Shown piece after piece: positions 8,825 to 18,442 of a stretch of DNA of 64,000 nt. Under the pieces are notes generated by a model that was not told the origin of the DNA, ran no database searches, and saw only the letters and a program-made list of their open reading frames with translations. Where the stretch lies: NCBI RefSeq assembly GCF_900187385.1, contig NZ_FYEY01000001.1:4588001-4652000 (forward strand). Direction: 5' to 3'. This DNA is from Streptomyces sp. 2114.4 (GTDB lineage: Bacteria; Actinomycetota; Actinomycetes; Streptomycetales; Streptomycetaceae). Position numbers and translations under genes: made by a program. How positions within the stretch are numbered: the stretch's first letter is position 1; every line of letters begins with the position of its first letter.

Positions 8825-8948
8825 TGCACTCCTCCGTCGCAAGGTCTGTCGGTCCGCAGGCCGCCCGGCCCATGCTGTGTTGACGTACCAGCGGAGCGTA
8901 CGTGGCCGACAGGCAATTCTGCGGTGACGGGCGAGACCAGGGCAAAGT

Positions 8949-10361
8949 CTACCGGCGTGCGCCCTCTTCCTGTGGGGCCTCCCGGCGCACTCGCTTGGGC
9001 AGGACGCTGAGGGCCGCTCCGACGTCGGCGACCTCCAGCACCCGCATTCCGTCGGGGATCTTGCCGGGGTCGGAGGGGACCAGGGCGTGGGTGAAGCCGA
9101 GGCGGGCCGCTTCGGACAGCCGCCGCTGGACGCCGGTGACCCGCCTGACCTCGCCCGCGAGGCCCACCTCGCCGATGGCGACGAGGTTCTTGGGGAGGGG
9201 GGTGTCGCTGGCGGCGCTGGCGAGGGCGAGGGCGACGGCGAGGTCGGCGGCGGGCTCGGTCAGCTTCACCCCGCCGACCGTCGCGCTGTAGATGTCGCGC
9301 TTGCCCAGGGCGCTGATCCGGCCGCGCTGTTCCAGTACGGCGAGCATCATCGAGACCCGGGAGGTCTCCAGGCCGGAGGTGGTGCGCCGGGGGGAGGGGA
9401 TCTGGGAGTCGACGGTGAGCGCCTGAACCTCGGCGACCAGGGGGCGGCGGCCCTCCAGGGTCACCGTCAGGCAGGTACCGGGCACGGGTTCGGCGCGGCG
9501 GGTGAGGAAGAGGCCGGAGGGGTCGGCGAGACCGGTGATGCCCTCGTCGTGCAGCTCGAAGCAGCCGACCTCGTCGGTGGTGCCGTAGCGGTTCTTGACG
9601 CCGCGGACCAGGCGCAGCCGGGCATGCCGGTCGCCCTCGAAGTGCAGGACGACATCGACGAGATGTTCCAGCAGGCGCGGACCGGCGATGGCGCCGTCCT
9701 TGGTGACGTGGCCGACCAGGAGGGTGGACATACCGCGTTCCTTGGACGCCCGGATCAGTGCGCCGGCCACCTCGCGGACCTGGGCCATACCGCCGGGGGC
9801 GCCCTCGATCTCGGGGGAGGCGACGGTCTGCACGGAGTCGAGGATCAGCAGCGAGGGCTTGACCGTGTCGAGGTGGCCGAGGACGGCGGAGAGGTCGGTT
9901 TCGGCGGCCAGATACAGATGGTCGTCGAGCGCGCCGATGCGGTCGGCGCGCAGCCGGACCTGGCTGGCGGACTCCTCGCCCGTCACATACAGGGTGCGGT
10001 GGGCGTCGGAGGCGGACTTGGCGGCGGCGTCCAGCAGCAGGGTGGACTTGCCGACGCCGGGCTCGCCGGCCAGCAGCACGACCGCGCCGGGGACCAGCCC
10101 GCCGCCCAGGACGCGGTCCAGCTCGGGCACGCCCGTCGAGCGGGCGGTGGCCTGCGTGCCGTCGATCTGGCCGATGGGCAGGGCCGCGGTGGTGACCCGG
10201 CCTGGTGCGGTCGTGCGCACCGCGGGGGCGCCGCCGAACTCCTCGACCGTGCCCCACGCCTGGCATTCGGGGCAGCGGCCGAGCCACTTCGCGGTGGTCC
10301 AGCCGCACTCCGTACAGCGGTAGGAGGGGCGCTCCTTGCCCGAGGATTTACGCGTTGCCAT
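8949..10361 (-). CDS. radA: DNA repair protein RadA
   Basis: Branch-migration helicase-like ATPase of recombination repair, 470 residues. A C4 zinc finger (Cys16, 19, 30, 33: YRCTECGWTTAKWLGRCPEC) is followed by a RecA-like core with Walker A GEPGVGKST near residue 100, the RadA-specific VKNRYGTTDEVGCFEL motif (usually KNRFG), and a Lon-like C-terminal domain (IYSATVGGVKLTEPAADLAVALAL). Its product often functionally interacts with DisA, which fits the adjacency. Confidence 0.96.
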   Translation of the reverse strand: MATRKSSGKERPSYRCTECGWTTAKWLGRCPECQAWGTVEEFGGAPAVRTTAPGRVTTAALPIGQIDGTQATARSTGVPELDRVLGGGLVPGAVVLLAGEPGVGKSTLLLDAAAKSASDAHRTLYVTGEESASQVRLRADRIGALDDHLYLAAETDLSAVLGHLDTVKPSLLILDSVQTVASPEIEGAPGGMAQVREVAGALIRASKERGMSTLLVGHVTKDGAIAGPRLLEHLVDVVLHFEGDRHARLRLVRGVKNRYGTTDEVGCFELHDEGITGLADPSGLFLTRRAEPVPGTCLTVTLEGRRPLVAEVQALTVDSQIPSPRRTTSGLETSRVSMMLAVLEQRGRISALGKRDIYSATVGGVKLTEPAADLAVALALASAASDTPLPKNLVAIGEVGLAGEVRRVTGVQRRLSEAARLGFTHALVPSDPGKIPDGMRVLEVADVGAALSVLPKRVRREAPQEEGARR

Positions 10362-10626
10362 GGGGTCACCGTAGCGGCGGGGTCCGACAACGCCCGCCCG
10401 AGCCCTCGCCCGAGCCCTTCAGGAGCGGGGTCCTCGGACGGGAGATGCCGGTTGCGGCAGGGGCGGCTCCCTCGCCGGCAGTTGCGCCGCCCGAGTGGCG
10501 CAGACGGAGCGCGCCCGCGGTGTAAAGGGCCATTCGTGTCCTCTTTTGAGGGAGAAGGTCACCCGTAAGGGTTAAAAGTGTCCAACGCGAGCAAGACCGG
10601 CTGCATCATCCGCCTACCGTCGCCGG

Positions 10627-12450
10627 GTGATGAGCAGCAGGCCCGAGCACCCCACGCACTCCACCGGCGCACACCGGTCGCGCGGCGACGGCCGGCGCCG
10701 GAGCCGGCCGGAGCCGTCCGAGCGGCCAGGACCCAACGCCGCACGCCCCCCGGACCAGCGCCCCGACCCCTACGAGCCTTACCTGGACGGGCTGTTCACC
10801 TACTGCCTGTCGGTGCTGTGCGACCACGACGAGGCGACCGCGGTGCTCGGCGAGATGCTGGCGCTCGCCGAGCGGCACCACGGCAGGCGGCCCGCCGACC
10901 GGGGCCGCCACCGCTCCTGGCTCTACGCGCTGGCCCGCTGGGCCTGTCTGCGCCGGCTCGCCGAACGGACCGGCCCGGCCGCCAAGGCGACGGACCCGGC
11001 GGCCGCAGCCACCGGCCCGGCCGCGGCCACGGCCGAAGCCCCGGGCCCGGCGACTGGCGAAGCCGACCGCCGGCAGCGTGAACTCGCCGCGCTGGCCTGG
11101 CCGGAGGCCGCCGGCACCACTCCCGAGCAGCGCGAGGCGCTGGAGCTCTCGGTGCGCCATCAGCTGTCCGCCGACGAGGTCGCCGCGGTGCTCGGCGCCG
11201 ACCCGGTGCCCACCCGCGCGCTGCTGGCCACCGCCTCCTGCGAGGTGGAGCGGACCCGGGCGGCCCTGGCCGTCGTCGAGTCCGGCCGCTGCCGCGAGGT
11301 GGCACAGCTGGCGGGGGACACCCAGATGCTGCTGGGCGCGGCCCTGAGCCGGGAGCTGGTGCGCCATGTCGACGACTGCGCCGAGTGCCGGCGGACCGCC
11401 GAGCGGGCCACCGCCCCGGGGACCTGGCCGGGCACCGCGCCGGTGCCCCGGGGGGCGCTGCCGCTGGTCGCCGCGCCCCGCGAGGCCGTGCTCGGCGCGC
11501 TGGCGGCGGCCCGGCGCACCAAATCGGGCCGCGCGGAGGGCGTGGCCGGTGCGGCACACGGCGGCCGGACCGGTGGGGCAAACGGTTCTCCTCGCTATGA
11601 CCGCAACGGATTTCCCGTCGGCCCCCCGACGGACCGGGTGGCCCGCCGGCGCAGGCTCCGCGGCCGCGCGCTGACCACCACCGTGGTCGCCACGGTGATC
11701 GCCGCGCCGTTGCTGGCCCTGTGGGCGGCGTACCACGGCAGCCCCGTCACCGATGAGGCGGCGGACGTCTCGCCCTCGGTGACGGCCAGCGACACGCAGA
11801 CCGGGGAGCGGCTGGGCGGCCGCCCGTACGAGAACGCCGGCAATGCCCGGACGACGCCCGATCCCGGCTTCCGGGCCGGCGACGGGACGCCCGATGTGTC
11901 CGTCGAGGTGACCAGCGCGGACGGCACCCCGCAGCGGCCGGGCGAGCCGGGCAGCCGCGCGGAGTCGGGCTCCGGCCGGCTGACGGTCGCCGCGCAGCCC
12001 AGCGGCCGGACCACGGTGATCACGCTCGCCGCCGCGGGCCGGGCGCCGGTGCGCTGGCGGGCTTCGGCGGGCGCGGCCTGGCTGCAGCTGAGCCATACGG
12101 CGGGCTCGCTGCGGCCGGGCGAGTCCACCACGATCACGGTCGACATCGACCACGACCGGGAGCCCGCGGGCCCCTGGCGCGCCAGGATCGCCATCGAGCC
12201 GGGCGGCACCGCCGTGACGATGAAGGGCCACGGCGTGACCGGTCCGGTCCCCGGCCCGCAGCGCCCGACGCCGGCGAAGCCGAAGCCGAAGCCGCGCCCG
12301 TCGCACCCGGCGCCGACCCCCACGCCGGCCCCGACGTCCCCGGCGCCCACCCCCACGCCTCCGTCGCCGACCCCCAAGCCGACCGGCCCCGACCCGTCCT
12401 CGACCCCGTCGAACACGACCCGCCCCGCCCGCGACGCCCCCGGGCACTGA
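10627..12450 (+). CDS. Sigma-like, zinc-finger, transmembrane and BACON-domain fusion protein
   Basis: 607-residue protein with an unusual layout. Residues about 45-115 resemble sigma region 2 (GLFTYCLSVLCDHDEATAVL, HRSWLYALARWACLRRL). Residues about 155-215 resemble sigma region 4 (LAWPEAAGTTPEQREALEL, LSADEVAAVLGADPVPTRALL). A zinc-binding anti-sigma-like pattern follows: Cys in SGRCREVAQL, then HVDDCAECRR. One TM (ALTTTVVATVIAAPLLALWAA) leads to an external BACON-like beta domain (APVRWRASAGAAWLQLSHTAG) and a Pro-rich tail. It is likely a membrane-tethered regulator or scaffold. The two sigma-like parts may be degenerate. GTG 10627 and ATG 10630 are alternative starts. It diverges from radA. 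Confidence 0.72.
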   Translation: MMSSRPEHPTHSTGAHRSRGDGRRRSRPEPSERPGPNAARPPDQRPDPYEPYLDGLFTYCLSVLCDHDEATAVLGEMLALAERHHGRRPADRGRHRSWLYALARWACLRRLAERTGPAAKATDPAAAATGPAAATAEAPGPATGEADRRQRELAALAWPEAAGTTPEQREALELSVRHQLSADEVAAVLGADPVPTRALLATASCEVERTRAALAVVESGRCREVAQLAGDTQMLLGAALSRELVRHVDDCAECRRTAERATAPGTWPGTAPVPRGALPLVAAPREAVLGALAAARRTKSGRAEGVAGAAHGGRTGGANGSPRYDRNGFPVGPPTDRVARRRRLRGRALTTTVVATVIAAPLLALWAAYHGSPVTDEAADVSPSVTASDTQTGERLGGRPYENAGNARTTPDPGFRAGDGTPDVSVEVTSADGTPQRPGEPGSRAESGSGRLTVAAQPSGRTTVITLAAAGRAPVRWRASAGAAWLQLSHTAGSLRPGESTTITVDIDHDREPAGPWRARIAIEPGGTAVTMKGHGVTGPVPGPQRPTPAKPKPKPRPSHPAPTPTPAPTSPAPTPTPPSPTPKPTGPDPSSTPSNTTRPARDAPGH

Positions 12451-12534
12451 GCGCACCGGGCCTGAGCGCACCGGGGCCTGACACACCGGGGCCGCGTCGG
12501 CCCGCACGGCCCCGACACGCGCCCGCTTCTGCTG

Positions 12535-13467
12535 CTACTTCTGCCCCGACTTCTCCGACTTCTCCGACTTCTCCGACTTCTCCGACTGCTCCGACTTCTT
12601 CGACTGCTTGGAGGGCTTCGGGGGCTTCGGGTCCGCCGGGTGCGGCGCCATCGGCAGCGTCGCCGCCAGCCGCTCCTCGCACAGCGCGGCGAGCTTGGCG
12701 TAGCCCTTCTTGCCCATCAGCTCGGTCAGCTCCGGCTTGTACGAGACGTACACCGGGTCGCCCGCGCCGTGCGCCGAGGTCGCGGAGGTGCACCACCAGT
12801 GCAGGTCGTGGCCGCCGGGGCCCCAGCCGCGCCGGTCGTACTCGCCGATCGTCACCTGCAGGACGCGGGTGTCGTCCGGCCGGTCGATCCAGTCGTAGGT
12901 GCGCCGGACCGGCAGCTGCCAGCAGACGTCCGGCTTGGTCTCCAGGGGCTCGCGGCCCTCGCGCAGCGCGAGGATGTGCAGGGAGCAGCCCGCGCCGGCC
13001 GGGAAACCGGGGCGGTTCTGGAAGATGCAGGAGCCCTCCCAGCGCCGGGTCTGCCGCTCGCCGTCCTCGTCCTCCTGGGTCCAGCCGGTCGTGGTGCCGA
13101 CGTCGTGGTGCTGCCACACCTCGGGCGTGAGCCGTGCCACGTGCTGGGCCACCCGCTCCTCGTCCTCCTCGTCCGAGAAGTGCGCGCCGAGCGTGCAGCA
13201 GCCGTCGTCCGCCCGGCCGGCCTGGATGCCCTGGCAGCCGCTGCCGAAGATGCAGGTCCAGCGGGAGGTCAGCCAGGTCAGGTCGCAGCGGAAGATTTGT
13301 TCGTCGTCGGCCGGGTCCGGGAAGGTGACCCAGGCGCGGGCGAAGTCGAGGCCGACCTCGTCGGCCGGGGCCTCCTTCGGGGACCGCGCCCCCTCAGTCG
13401 CCTGAGAGCGCCGCTTTTCTTCCTTGGTGCGCGCTTTTTCGTGCTTCGCCTTTTTCGTCTTTGCCAC
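12535..13467 (-). CDS. Conserved cysteine-rich protein with SEK-repeat tail
   Basis: 310-residue protein, unknown function. The N-terminus is strongly basic (AKTKKAKHEKARTKEEKRR). The core has clustered cysteines, as in CDLTWLTSRWTCIFGSGCQG, DDGCCTLGAHF and a later GSCIFQ/AGCSLH pair. This pattern suggests a metal or Fe-S site like the YkgJ/DUF3109 type of Cys-cluster protein; that is an inference. A KPPKPSKQSKKSEQ stretch leads into the Ser-Glu-Lys repeat tail. The gene is transcribed toward the BACON gene, with an 84-base gap. Confidence 0.75.
   Translation of the reverse strand: MAKTKKAKHEKARTKEEKRRSQATEGARSPKEAPADEVGLDFARAWVTFPDPADDEQIFRCDLTWLTSRWTCIFGSGCQGIQAGRADDGCCTLGAHFSDEEDEERVAQHVARLTPEVWQHHDVGTTTGWTQEDEDGERQTRRWEGSCIFQNRPGFPAGAGCSLHILALREGREPLETKPDVCWQLPVRRTYDWIDRPDDTRVLQVTIGEYDRRGWGPGGHDLHWWCTSATSAHGAGDPVYVSYKPELTELMGKKGYAKLAALCEERLAATLPMAPHPADPKPPKPSKQSKKSEQSEKSEKSEKSEKSGQK
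12541..12603 (-). repeat. 9-bp repeat array encoding Ser-Glu-Lys repeats
   Basis: Seven 9-bp units of the type CTTCTCCGA, four of them identical, lie at the 3' end of the Cys-rich gene. On the coding strand they give the repeated Ser-Glu-Lys tail. This is a probable slippage site that can change tail length in frame. Confidence 0.95.
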
Positions 13468-13542
13468 GACTCCAGCCTAAGGCGCGTCGCGGTGCGGACC
13501 GTGCCGACAGGAGTGCGGGGTGCGCGCAGTAGGTTTCCCCGT

Positions 13543-14469
13543 ATGAGACTCGGTGTCCTCGATGTGGGTTCGAATACGGTCCATCTGCTCGTGGTGGACG
13601 CACACCCGGGCGCGCGCCCGCTGCCCGCCTATTCGCACAAGGCGGAGCTGCGCCTCGCCGAACTCCTCGACCAGGCGGGCGCGATAAGCGATGCGGGGGT
13701 GGAGCGGCTGGTCGCCACCATCCACGAAGCGCTCCAGGTGGCCGAGGACAAGGGTGTCGAGAGCGTGCTGCCGTTCGCCACCTCGGCGATCCGCGAGGCC
13801 ACCAACGGCGAGGACGTGCTGCGCCGGGTCGCCCTGGAGACCGAGGTCGAGCTGCAGGTGCTGTCCGGTGAGGACGAGGCGCGGCTGACCTTCCTCGCCG
13901 CCCGCCGGTGGCTGGGCTGGTCGGCCGGCCGGCTGCTGGTGCTGGACATCGGCGGCGGCTCGCTGGAGGTCGCCTACGGCCTGGACGAGGACCCGGACGT
14001 GGCGGTCTCGCTGCCGCTGGGCGCCGGCCGGCTGACCGCGGGCGACCTGCCCGGCGACCCGCCGGAGGCCGAGGACGTCCGGACGCTGCGCCGCCGGGTG
14101 CGCGCCGAGATCGCCAAGGTGGTGAGCGAATTCAGCCGCCACGGCACTCCCGACCGGGTCGTCGGCACGTCCAAGACCTTCCGGCAGCTGGCCCGGATCG
14201 CGGGCGCCGCGCGCTCGGCGGAGGGGCTGTACGTCCAGCGGGAGCTGACCCGGAAGAAGCTGGAGGAGTGGGTGCCGCGGCTGGCCGGGATGTCCGCGGC
14301 GGAGCGGGGCACGCTGCCCGGGGTGTCCGAGGGGCGCTCGCGGCAGCTGCTCGCCGGGGCGCTGGTCGCCGAGGCGGCGATGGACCTGTTCGGGGTCGAG
14401 ACGCTGGAGATCTGCCCGTGGGCGCTGCGTGAGGGCGTCATTCTGCGGCGGCTGGACCACTTGCCGTAG
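13543..14469 (+). CDS. Ppx/GppA family phosphatase
   Basis: 308-residue exopolyphosphatase/guanosine pentaphosphatase-family enzyme. It starts directly with MRLGVLDVGSNTVHLLVVDA (phosphate-1 loop), has the second nucleotide loop VLDIGGGSLEVAYG, and lacks the extra C-terminal HD domain of long GppA proteins. Streptomycetes carry two short Ppx paralogues; which one this is cannot be told here. Probably acts on polyphosphate or pppGpp in the cytoplasm. Confidence 0.88.
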   Translation: MRLGVLDVGSNTVHLLVVDAHPGARPLPAYSHKAELRLAELLDQAGAISDAGVERLVATIHEALQVAEDKGVESVLPFATSAIREATNGEDVLRRVALETEVELQVLSGEDEARLTFLAARRWLGWSAGRLLVLDIGGGSLEVAYGLDEDPDVAVSLPLGAGRLTAGDLPGDPPEAEDVRTLRRRVRAEIAKVVSEFSRHGTPDRVVGTSKTFRQLARIAGAARSAEGLYVQRELTRKKLEEWVPRLAGMSAAERGTLPGVSEGRSRQLLAGALVAEAAMDLFGVETLEICPWALREGVILRRLDHLP

Positions 14470-14677
14470 GGGGCTGCCTTACGGGCCGGCCGCCACGGCA
14501 TGCCGGGCCGCCGCCCGTAAGGCCGGCCGCGCCGGCCTTCGTGAGACTCGTCACGCCCCGGCGGGGCCCGCCACAGCCGTTGTCCCCTGTCGCACCGTCC
14601 CCCGCCTCCTCCGACCGGGGGCCGCGGTCGCCGGACCTCCTGCCCCGCGCCCGGCCTCGGCCCGTACGCTGTCCTTC

Positions 14678-15502
14678 GTGACAGAGCCAGTGGTGCGCAT
14701 CCCGGATGCGAAGGTCGCGCTGTCCACGGCCTCGGTGTATCCGGAGTCGACGGCGACGGCCTTCGAGATCGCCGCGCGCCTCGGCTACGACGGCGTCGAG
14801 GTCATGGTGTGGACCGACCCGGTCAGCCAGGACATCGAGGCCCTGCGCCGGCTCTCGGACTACCACGGTGTGCCGGTGCTGGCCGTCCACGCCCCGTGTC
14901 TGCTGATCACCCAGCGGGTCTGGTCCACCGACCCCTGGGTCAAGCTCCAGCGCGCCCGCACCGCCGCGGAGAAGCTGGGCGCCTCGACGGTGGTCGTGCA
15001 CCCGCCGTTCCGCTGGCAGCGCAGCTATGCGCGGGAGTTCGTCCGCGGGGTGTGGCGGATGGAGCACGAGACGGACGTGAAGTTCGCCGTCGAGAACATG
15101 TACCCGTGGCGCTACCGCGACCGCGAAATGCTCGCGTACGCCCCGGACTGGGACCCCACCAACGACGACTACCGGCACTTCACGGTCGATCTGTCGCACA
15201 CCGCCACCGCCCGCAATGACGCCCTGGAGATGGTGGAGCGGATGGGCGACCGGCTGGCCCACGTCCATCTCGCCGACGGCAACGGCTCCGCCAAGGACGA
15301 GCACCTGGTGCCGGGGCGCGGCAGCCAGCCCTGCGCCGCGATGCTGGAGCGGCTGGCGGCCACCGGCTTCGAGGGCCATGTGGTCGTCGAGGTCAACACC
15401 CGGCGGGCGATGTCCGCGGCCGAACGCGAGGCCGACCTGGCCGAGGCGCTGGCCTTCACCCGGCTGCATCTCGCCTCGCCGACCTGGGTCCCGGGCTCGT
15501 GA
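14678..15502 (+). CDS. Sugar phosphate isomerase/epimerase (xylose isomerase-like TIM barrel)
   Basis: 274-residue AP-endonuclease-2-like TIM barrel. Typical motifs are ARLGYDGVEVMVWTD, AVHAPCLL, VVHPPF, VENMYPW, DLSHTA and AHVHLADGNG, with His, Glu and Asp suited to binding a divalent metal. GTG 14678 is chosen since the conserved region begins about 10 residues later. The next gene overlaps by 4 bases, so they are co-transcribed. Substrate unknown. Confidence 0.85.
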   Translation: MTEPVVRIPDAKVALSTASVYPESTATAFEIAARLGYDGVEVMVWTDPVSQDIEALRRLSDYHGVPVLAVHAPCLLITQRVWSTDPWVKLQRARTAAEKLGASTVVVHPPFRWQRSYAREFVRGVWRMEHETDVKFAVENMYPWRYRDREMLAYAPDWDPTNDDYRHFTVDLSHTATARNDALEMVERMGDRLAHVHLADGNGSAKDEHLVPGRGSQPCAAMLERLAATGFEGHVVVEVNTRRAMSAAEREADLAEALAFTRLHLASPTWVPGS

Positions 15503-16155
15503 GCGGCAGCGGGCAGGGGCCGGACGACGCCCTCGCGCCCGGCCCGCCGCCCGCACCGGCCCGCCGCCGGGGCCGCCCGGCCCGCGCCGCCGCCGAGGCC
15601 GGTCCCGGCGCCCGGGAACGGATTCTGGCCGCGGCCCGTACGCAGTTCGCCGAGCGCGGCTACGACACGACCTCGGTCCGGGGCATCGCCAAGGCGGCCG
15701 GGGTGGACGCGGCGCTGGTGCATCACTACTTCGGCACCAAGGAACAGGTCTTCGAGGCCGCCATCGAGCTGACCTTCGCGCCCGCGCTGACCATGCCGGA
15801 GGCCATCGCGGGCGGCGGTGAAGCGGTGGGCGAGCGGATGGCCCGCTTCATGTTCGGCATCTGGGAGAACCCGGTCAGCCGGCCGGCCCTGCTGGCGATC
15901 ATGCGTTCGGCGCTGACCAACGAAAAGGCCGCGGCGGTGCTGCGCGGGCTCATCGAGCGGCGGATGCTGCAGCGGGTGGCGGGCGAACTGCACGTCCCCG
16001 ACCCGCAGTTCCGGGTGCAACTGGCCGCCGGGCACCTCATCGGGATCGCCATGCTGCGCTATGTGATCAAGATGGACCCGGTCGCGTCGGCGGACCCGGA
16101 GGAGATCATCGCCATGGTCGCACCGACGCTCCAGCGGTATCTGACGCAGCCCTGA
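15499..16155 (+). CDS. TetR-family transcriptional regulator
   Basis: 218 residues. After a Pro/Ala-rich arm of about 30 residues comes a TetR helix-turn-helix: ERILAAARTQFAERGYDTTSVRGIAKAAGVDAALVHHYFGTKEQVF. The C-terminal part is a ligand or dimer domain with a helical pattern (LTMPEAIAGGGEAVGERMARFMFGIWE) seen in many actinobacterial TetR proteins. GTG start overlaps the isomerase stop (GTGA), so expression is coupled. Target unknown. Confidence 0.9.
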   Translation: MSGSGQGPDDALAPGPPPAPARRRGRPARAAAEAGPGARERILAAARTQFAERGYDTTSVRGIAKAAGVDAALVHHYFGTKEQVFEAAIELTFAPALTMPEAIAGGGEAVGERMARFMFGIWENPVSRPALLAIMRSALTNEKAAAVLRGLIERRMLQRVAGELHVPDPQFRVQLAAGHLIGIAMLRYVIKMDPVASADPEEIIAMVAPTLQRYLTQP

Positions 16156-16500
16156 CGGCCGATCTGACGCAGCCCCGGCAGGCGAGGCCGGGGGCGGCTC
16201 CGGCGACCGGGCGTGCCCCCCGGACCCGATACGGCCCCGACGCGTCCCTGACAACCGGCTCGGGGGCGGCCCCAGGTGCCCGAACGCCACCCCTCACCTG
16301 GAGAAACGGCGCGCACCCCACTGTCCGTACTACGGTCAGCCGTCTCACATCCCGGAGAGACTGTCCAGATCTTGGATCAGAGGCGTAATCTCGACGGGAG
16401 CTGATATATGACGCCGCCCGGTACGAGGCACCGCCGCACGGCAGGGCCCGGGTACCGGCACCGGCGGTCGTACGGACGTAATCCCGAGGGAGTGACCATC
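16156..16500. other. ilvD leader and intergenic region, no gene
   Basis: About 345 bases between the TetR gene and ilvD. I see no convincing gene, tRNA or known riboswitch. It should contain the ilvD promoter and a leader; GAGGGAG about 8 bases before GTG 16501 is the ribosome-binding site. Confidence 0.5.
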
Positions 16501-18351
16501 GTGCCCGAGCTGAGGTCCCGCACCGTTACCCATGGCCGCAACATGGCCGGCGCCCGAGCCCTTATGCAGGCCTCCGGCGTAGCGCGGGAGGACTTCGGCA
16601 AGCCGATCATCGCCGTCGCCAACAGCTTCACCGAGTTCGTGCCCGGCCACACCCACCTCCAGCCGGTCGGCCGGATCGTCTCCGAGGCGATCCACGAGGC
16701 CGGCGGCATCGCCCGCGAGTTCAACACCATCGCGGTCGACGACGGCATCGCCATGGGCCACGGCGGCATGCTCTACAGCCTGCCCTCCCGCGACCTGATC
16801 GCCGACTCCGTCGAGTACATGGTCGAGGCGCACTGCGCCGACGCGCTGATCTGCATCTCCAACTGCGACAAGATCACCCCGGGCATGCTGATGGCCGCGA
16901 TGCGGCTCAACATCCCGACGGTCTTCGTCTCCGGCGGCCCGATGGAGTCCGGCAAGGCGACCCTCGTCGACGGCACGGTCCGCACCCTCGACCTGGTCGA
17001 CGCGATCTCGGACGCCGTCAACGACAAGATCTCGGACGAGGACATCCTCCGCATCGAGGAGAACGCCTGTCCGACCTGCGGCTCCTGTTCCGGCATGTTC
17101 ACCGCCAACTCCATGAACTGCCTGACCGAGGCCATCGGCCTCTCGCTGCCCGGCAACGGCTCGACGCTGGCCACCCACACCGCCCGCAAGGCGCTGTACG
17201 AGACCGCCGGCCGCACCGTCGTCGAGATCACCAAGCGGCACTACGACGAGGACGACCACACCGTCCTGCCGCGCAACATCGGCACCCGCGCCGCCTTCGA
17301 GAACGCCATGGCCCTGGACATCGCCATGGGCGGCTCGACGAACACGATCCTGCACCTGCTCGCCGCGGCCCAGGAAGCCGGTCTCGACTTCGACCTGGAG
17401 GACATCAACGCGGTCTCCCGCCGGGTGCCCTGCCTGGCCAAGGTCGCCCCGAACGTCGCGCCGGGCGGCACGTACTACATGGAGGACGTGCACCGGGCCG
17501 GCGGCATCCCCGCCATCCTCGGCGAGCTGTGGCGCGCCGGACTCCTCAACGAGGACGTGCACACCGTGCACAGCGCCTCGATCGAGGAATGGCTCAAGAC
17601 CTGGGACGTGCGCGGCGGTTCCCCGTCCGACGTGGCCGTCGAGCTGTGGCACGCGGCCCCCGGCTGCAAGCGCTCGGCGACCGCCTTCTCCCAGTCCGAG
17701 CGCTGGGACAGCCTCGACGTGGACGCCGAGGGCGGCTGCATCCGCGACCTGGCACACGCCTACTCCGTCGACGGCGGCCTGGCGGTCCTCAAGGGCAACC
17801 TCGCCGAGGACGGCTGCGTCGTGAAGACCGCCGGCGTCGACGAGTCCATCTGGACCTTCGAGGGCCCGGCCGTGGTCTGCGAATCGCAGGAAGAGGCCGT
17901 CGACAAGATCCTCAAGAAGCAGGTCAAGGAGGGCGACGTCGTCGTCATCCGCTACGAGGGCCCCAAGGGCGGCCCCGGCATGCAGGAAATGCTCTACCCG
18001 ACGTCCTTCCTCAAGGGCCGCGGCCTGGGCAAGACCTGCGCCCTGGTCACCGACGGCCGCTTCTCCGGCGGCACCTCCGGCCTCTCCATCGGCCACGCCT
18101 CCCCCGAGGCGGCCTCCGGCGGCACCATCGCCCTCGTCGAGGACGGCGACCGCATCAAGATCGACATCCCGAACCGCACCATCGAACTCCTCGTCGGTGA
18201 GGTCGAGCTGGAGTCCCGCCGGCTGGCCCTCGAAGGCGTCTACGCGCCGAAGAACCGCGAGCGCAAGGTCTCCCAGGCGCTGCGCGCGTACGCGGCCATG
18301 GCCACCAGCGCCGACAAGGGCGCGGTGCGCGATGTGAGCAAGCTGGGCTGA
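16501..18351 (+). CDS. ilvD: Dihydroxy-acid dehydratase
   Basis: Fe-S dehydratase of valine, leucine, isoleucine and pantothenate synthesis; converts dihydroxy-acids to 2-keto acids. The 616-residue length matches E. coli IlvD. Motifs include IAVANSFTEFVPGH, ISNCDKITPGMLM and TCGSCSGMFTANSMNC with the cluster cysteines, and the C-terminal GRFSGGTSGLSIGHASPEA. GTG 16501 gives PELRSRTVTHGRNMAGARAL, the family start, with GAGGGAG upstream. Runs alone with a strong terminator after it. Confidence 0.97.
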   Translation: MPELRSRTVTHGRNMAGARALMQASGVAREDFGKPIIAVANSFTEFVPGHTHLQPVGRIVSEAIHEAGGIAREFNTIAVDDGIAMGHGGMLYSLPSRDLIADSVEYMVEAHCADALICISNCDKITPGMLMAAMRLNIPTVFVSGGPMESGKATLVDGTVRTLDLVDAISDAVNDKISDEDILRIEENACPTCGSCSGMFTANSMNCLTEAIGLSLPGNGSTLATHTARKALYETAGRTVVEITKRHYDEDDHTVLPRNIGTRAAFENAMALDIAMGGSTNTILHLLAAAQEAGLDFDLEDINAVSRRVPCLAKVAPNVAPGGTYYMEDVHRAGGIPAILGELWRAGLLNEDVHTVHSASIEEWLKTWDVRGGSPSDVAVELWHAAPGCKRSATAFSQSERWDSLDVDAEGGCIRDLAHAYSVDGGLAVLKGNLAEDGCVVKTAGVDESIWTFEGPAVVCESQEEAVDKILKKQVKEGDVVVIRYEGPKGGPGMQEMLYPTSFLKGRGLGKTCALVTDGRFSGGTSGLSIGHASPEAASGGTIALVEDGDRIKIDIPNRTIELLVGEVELESRRLALEGVYAPKNRERKVSQALRAYAAMATSADKGAVRDVSKLG

Positions 18352-18399
18352 CCCGGGCCCGGGGCGCACCCGGCACGGCAGGGCAAGACGCAGGACACC

Positions 18400-18442
18400 G
18401 CACGGTGCCGGCGGTCGCGGGATACGACCGCCGGCACCGTGC
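18400..18442 (+). terminator. Perfect 18-bp stem terminator after ilvD
   Basis: The arm at 18400-18417 (GCACGGTGCCGGCGGTCG) pairs perfectly with 18425-18442 around a 7-base loop, followed by TTCGCTCT. It is about 50 bases after the ilvD stop and marks the left border of the accessory island. Confidence 0.9.
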
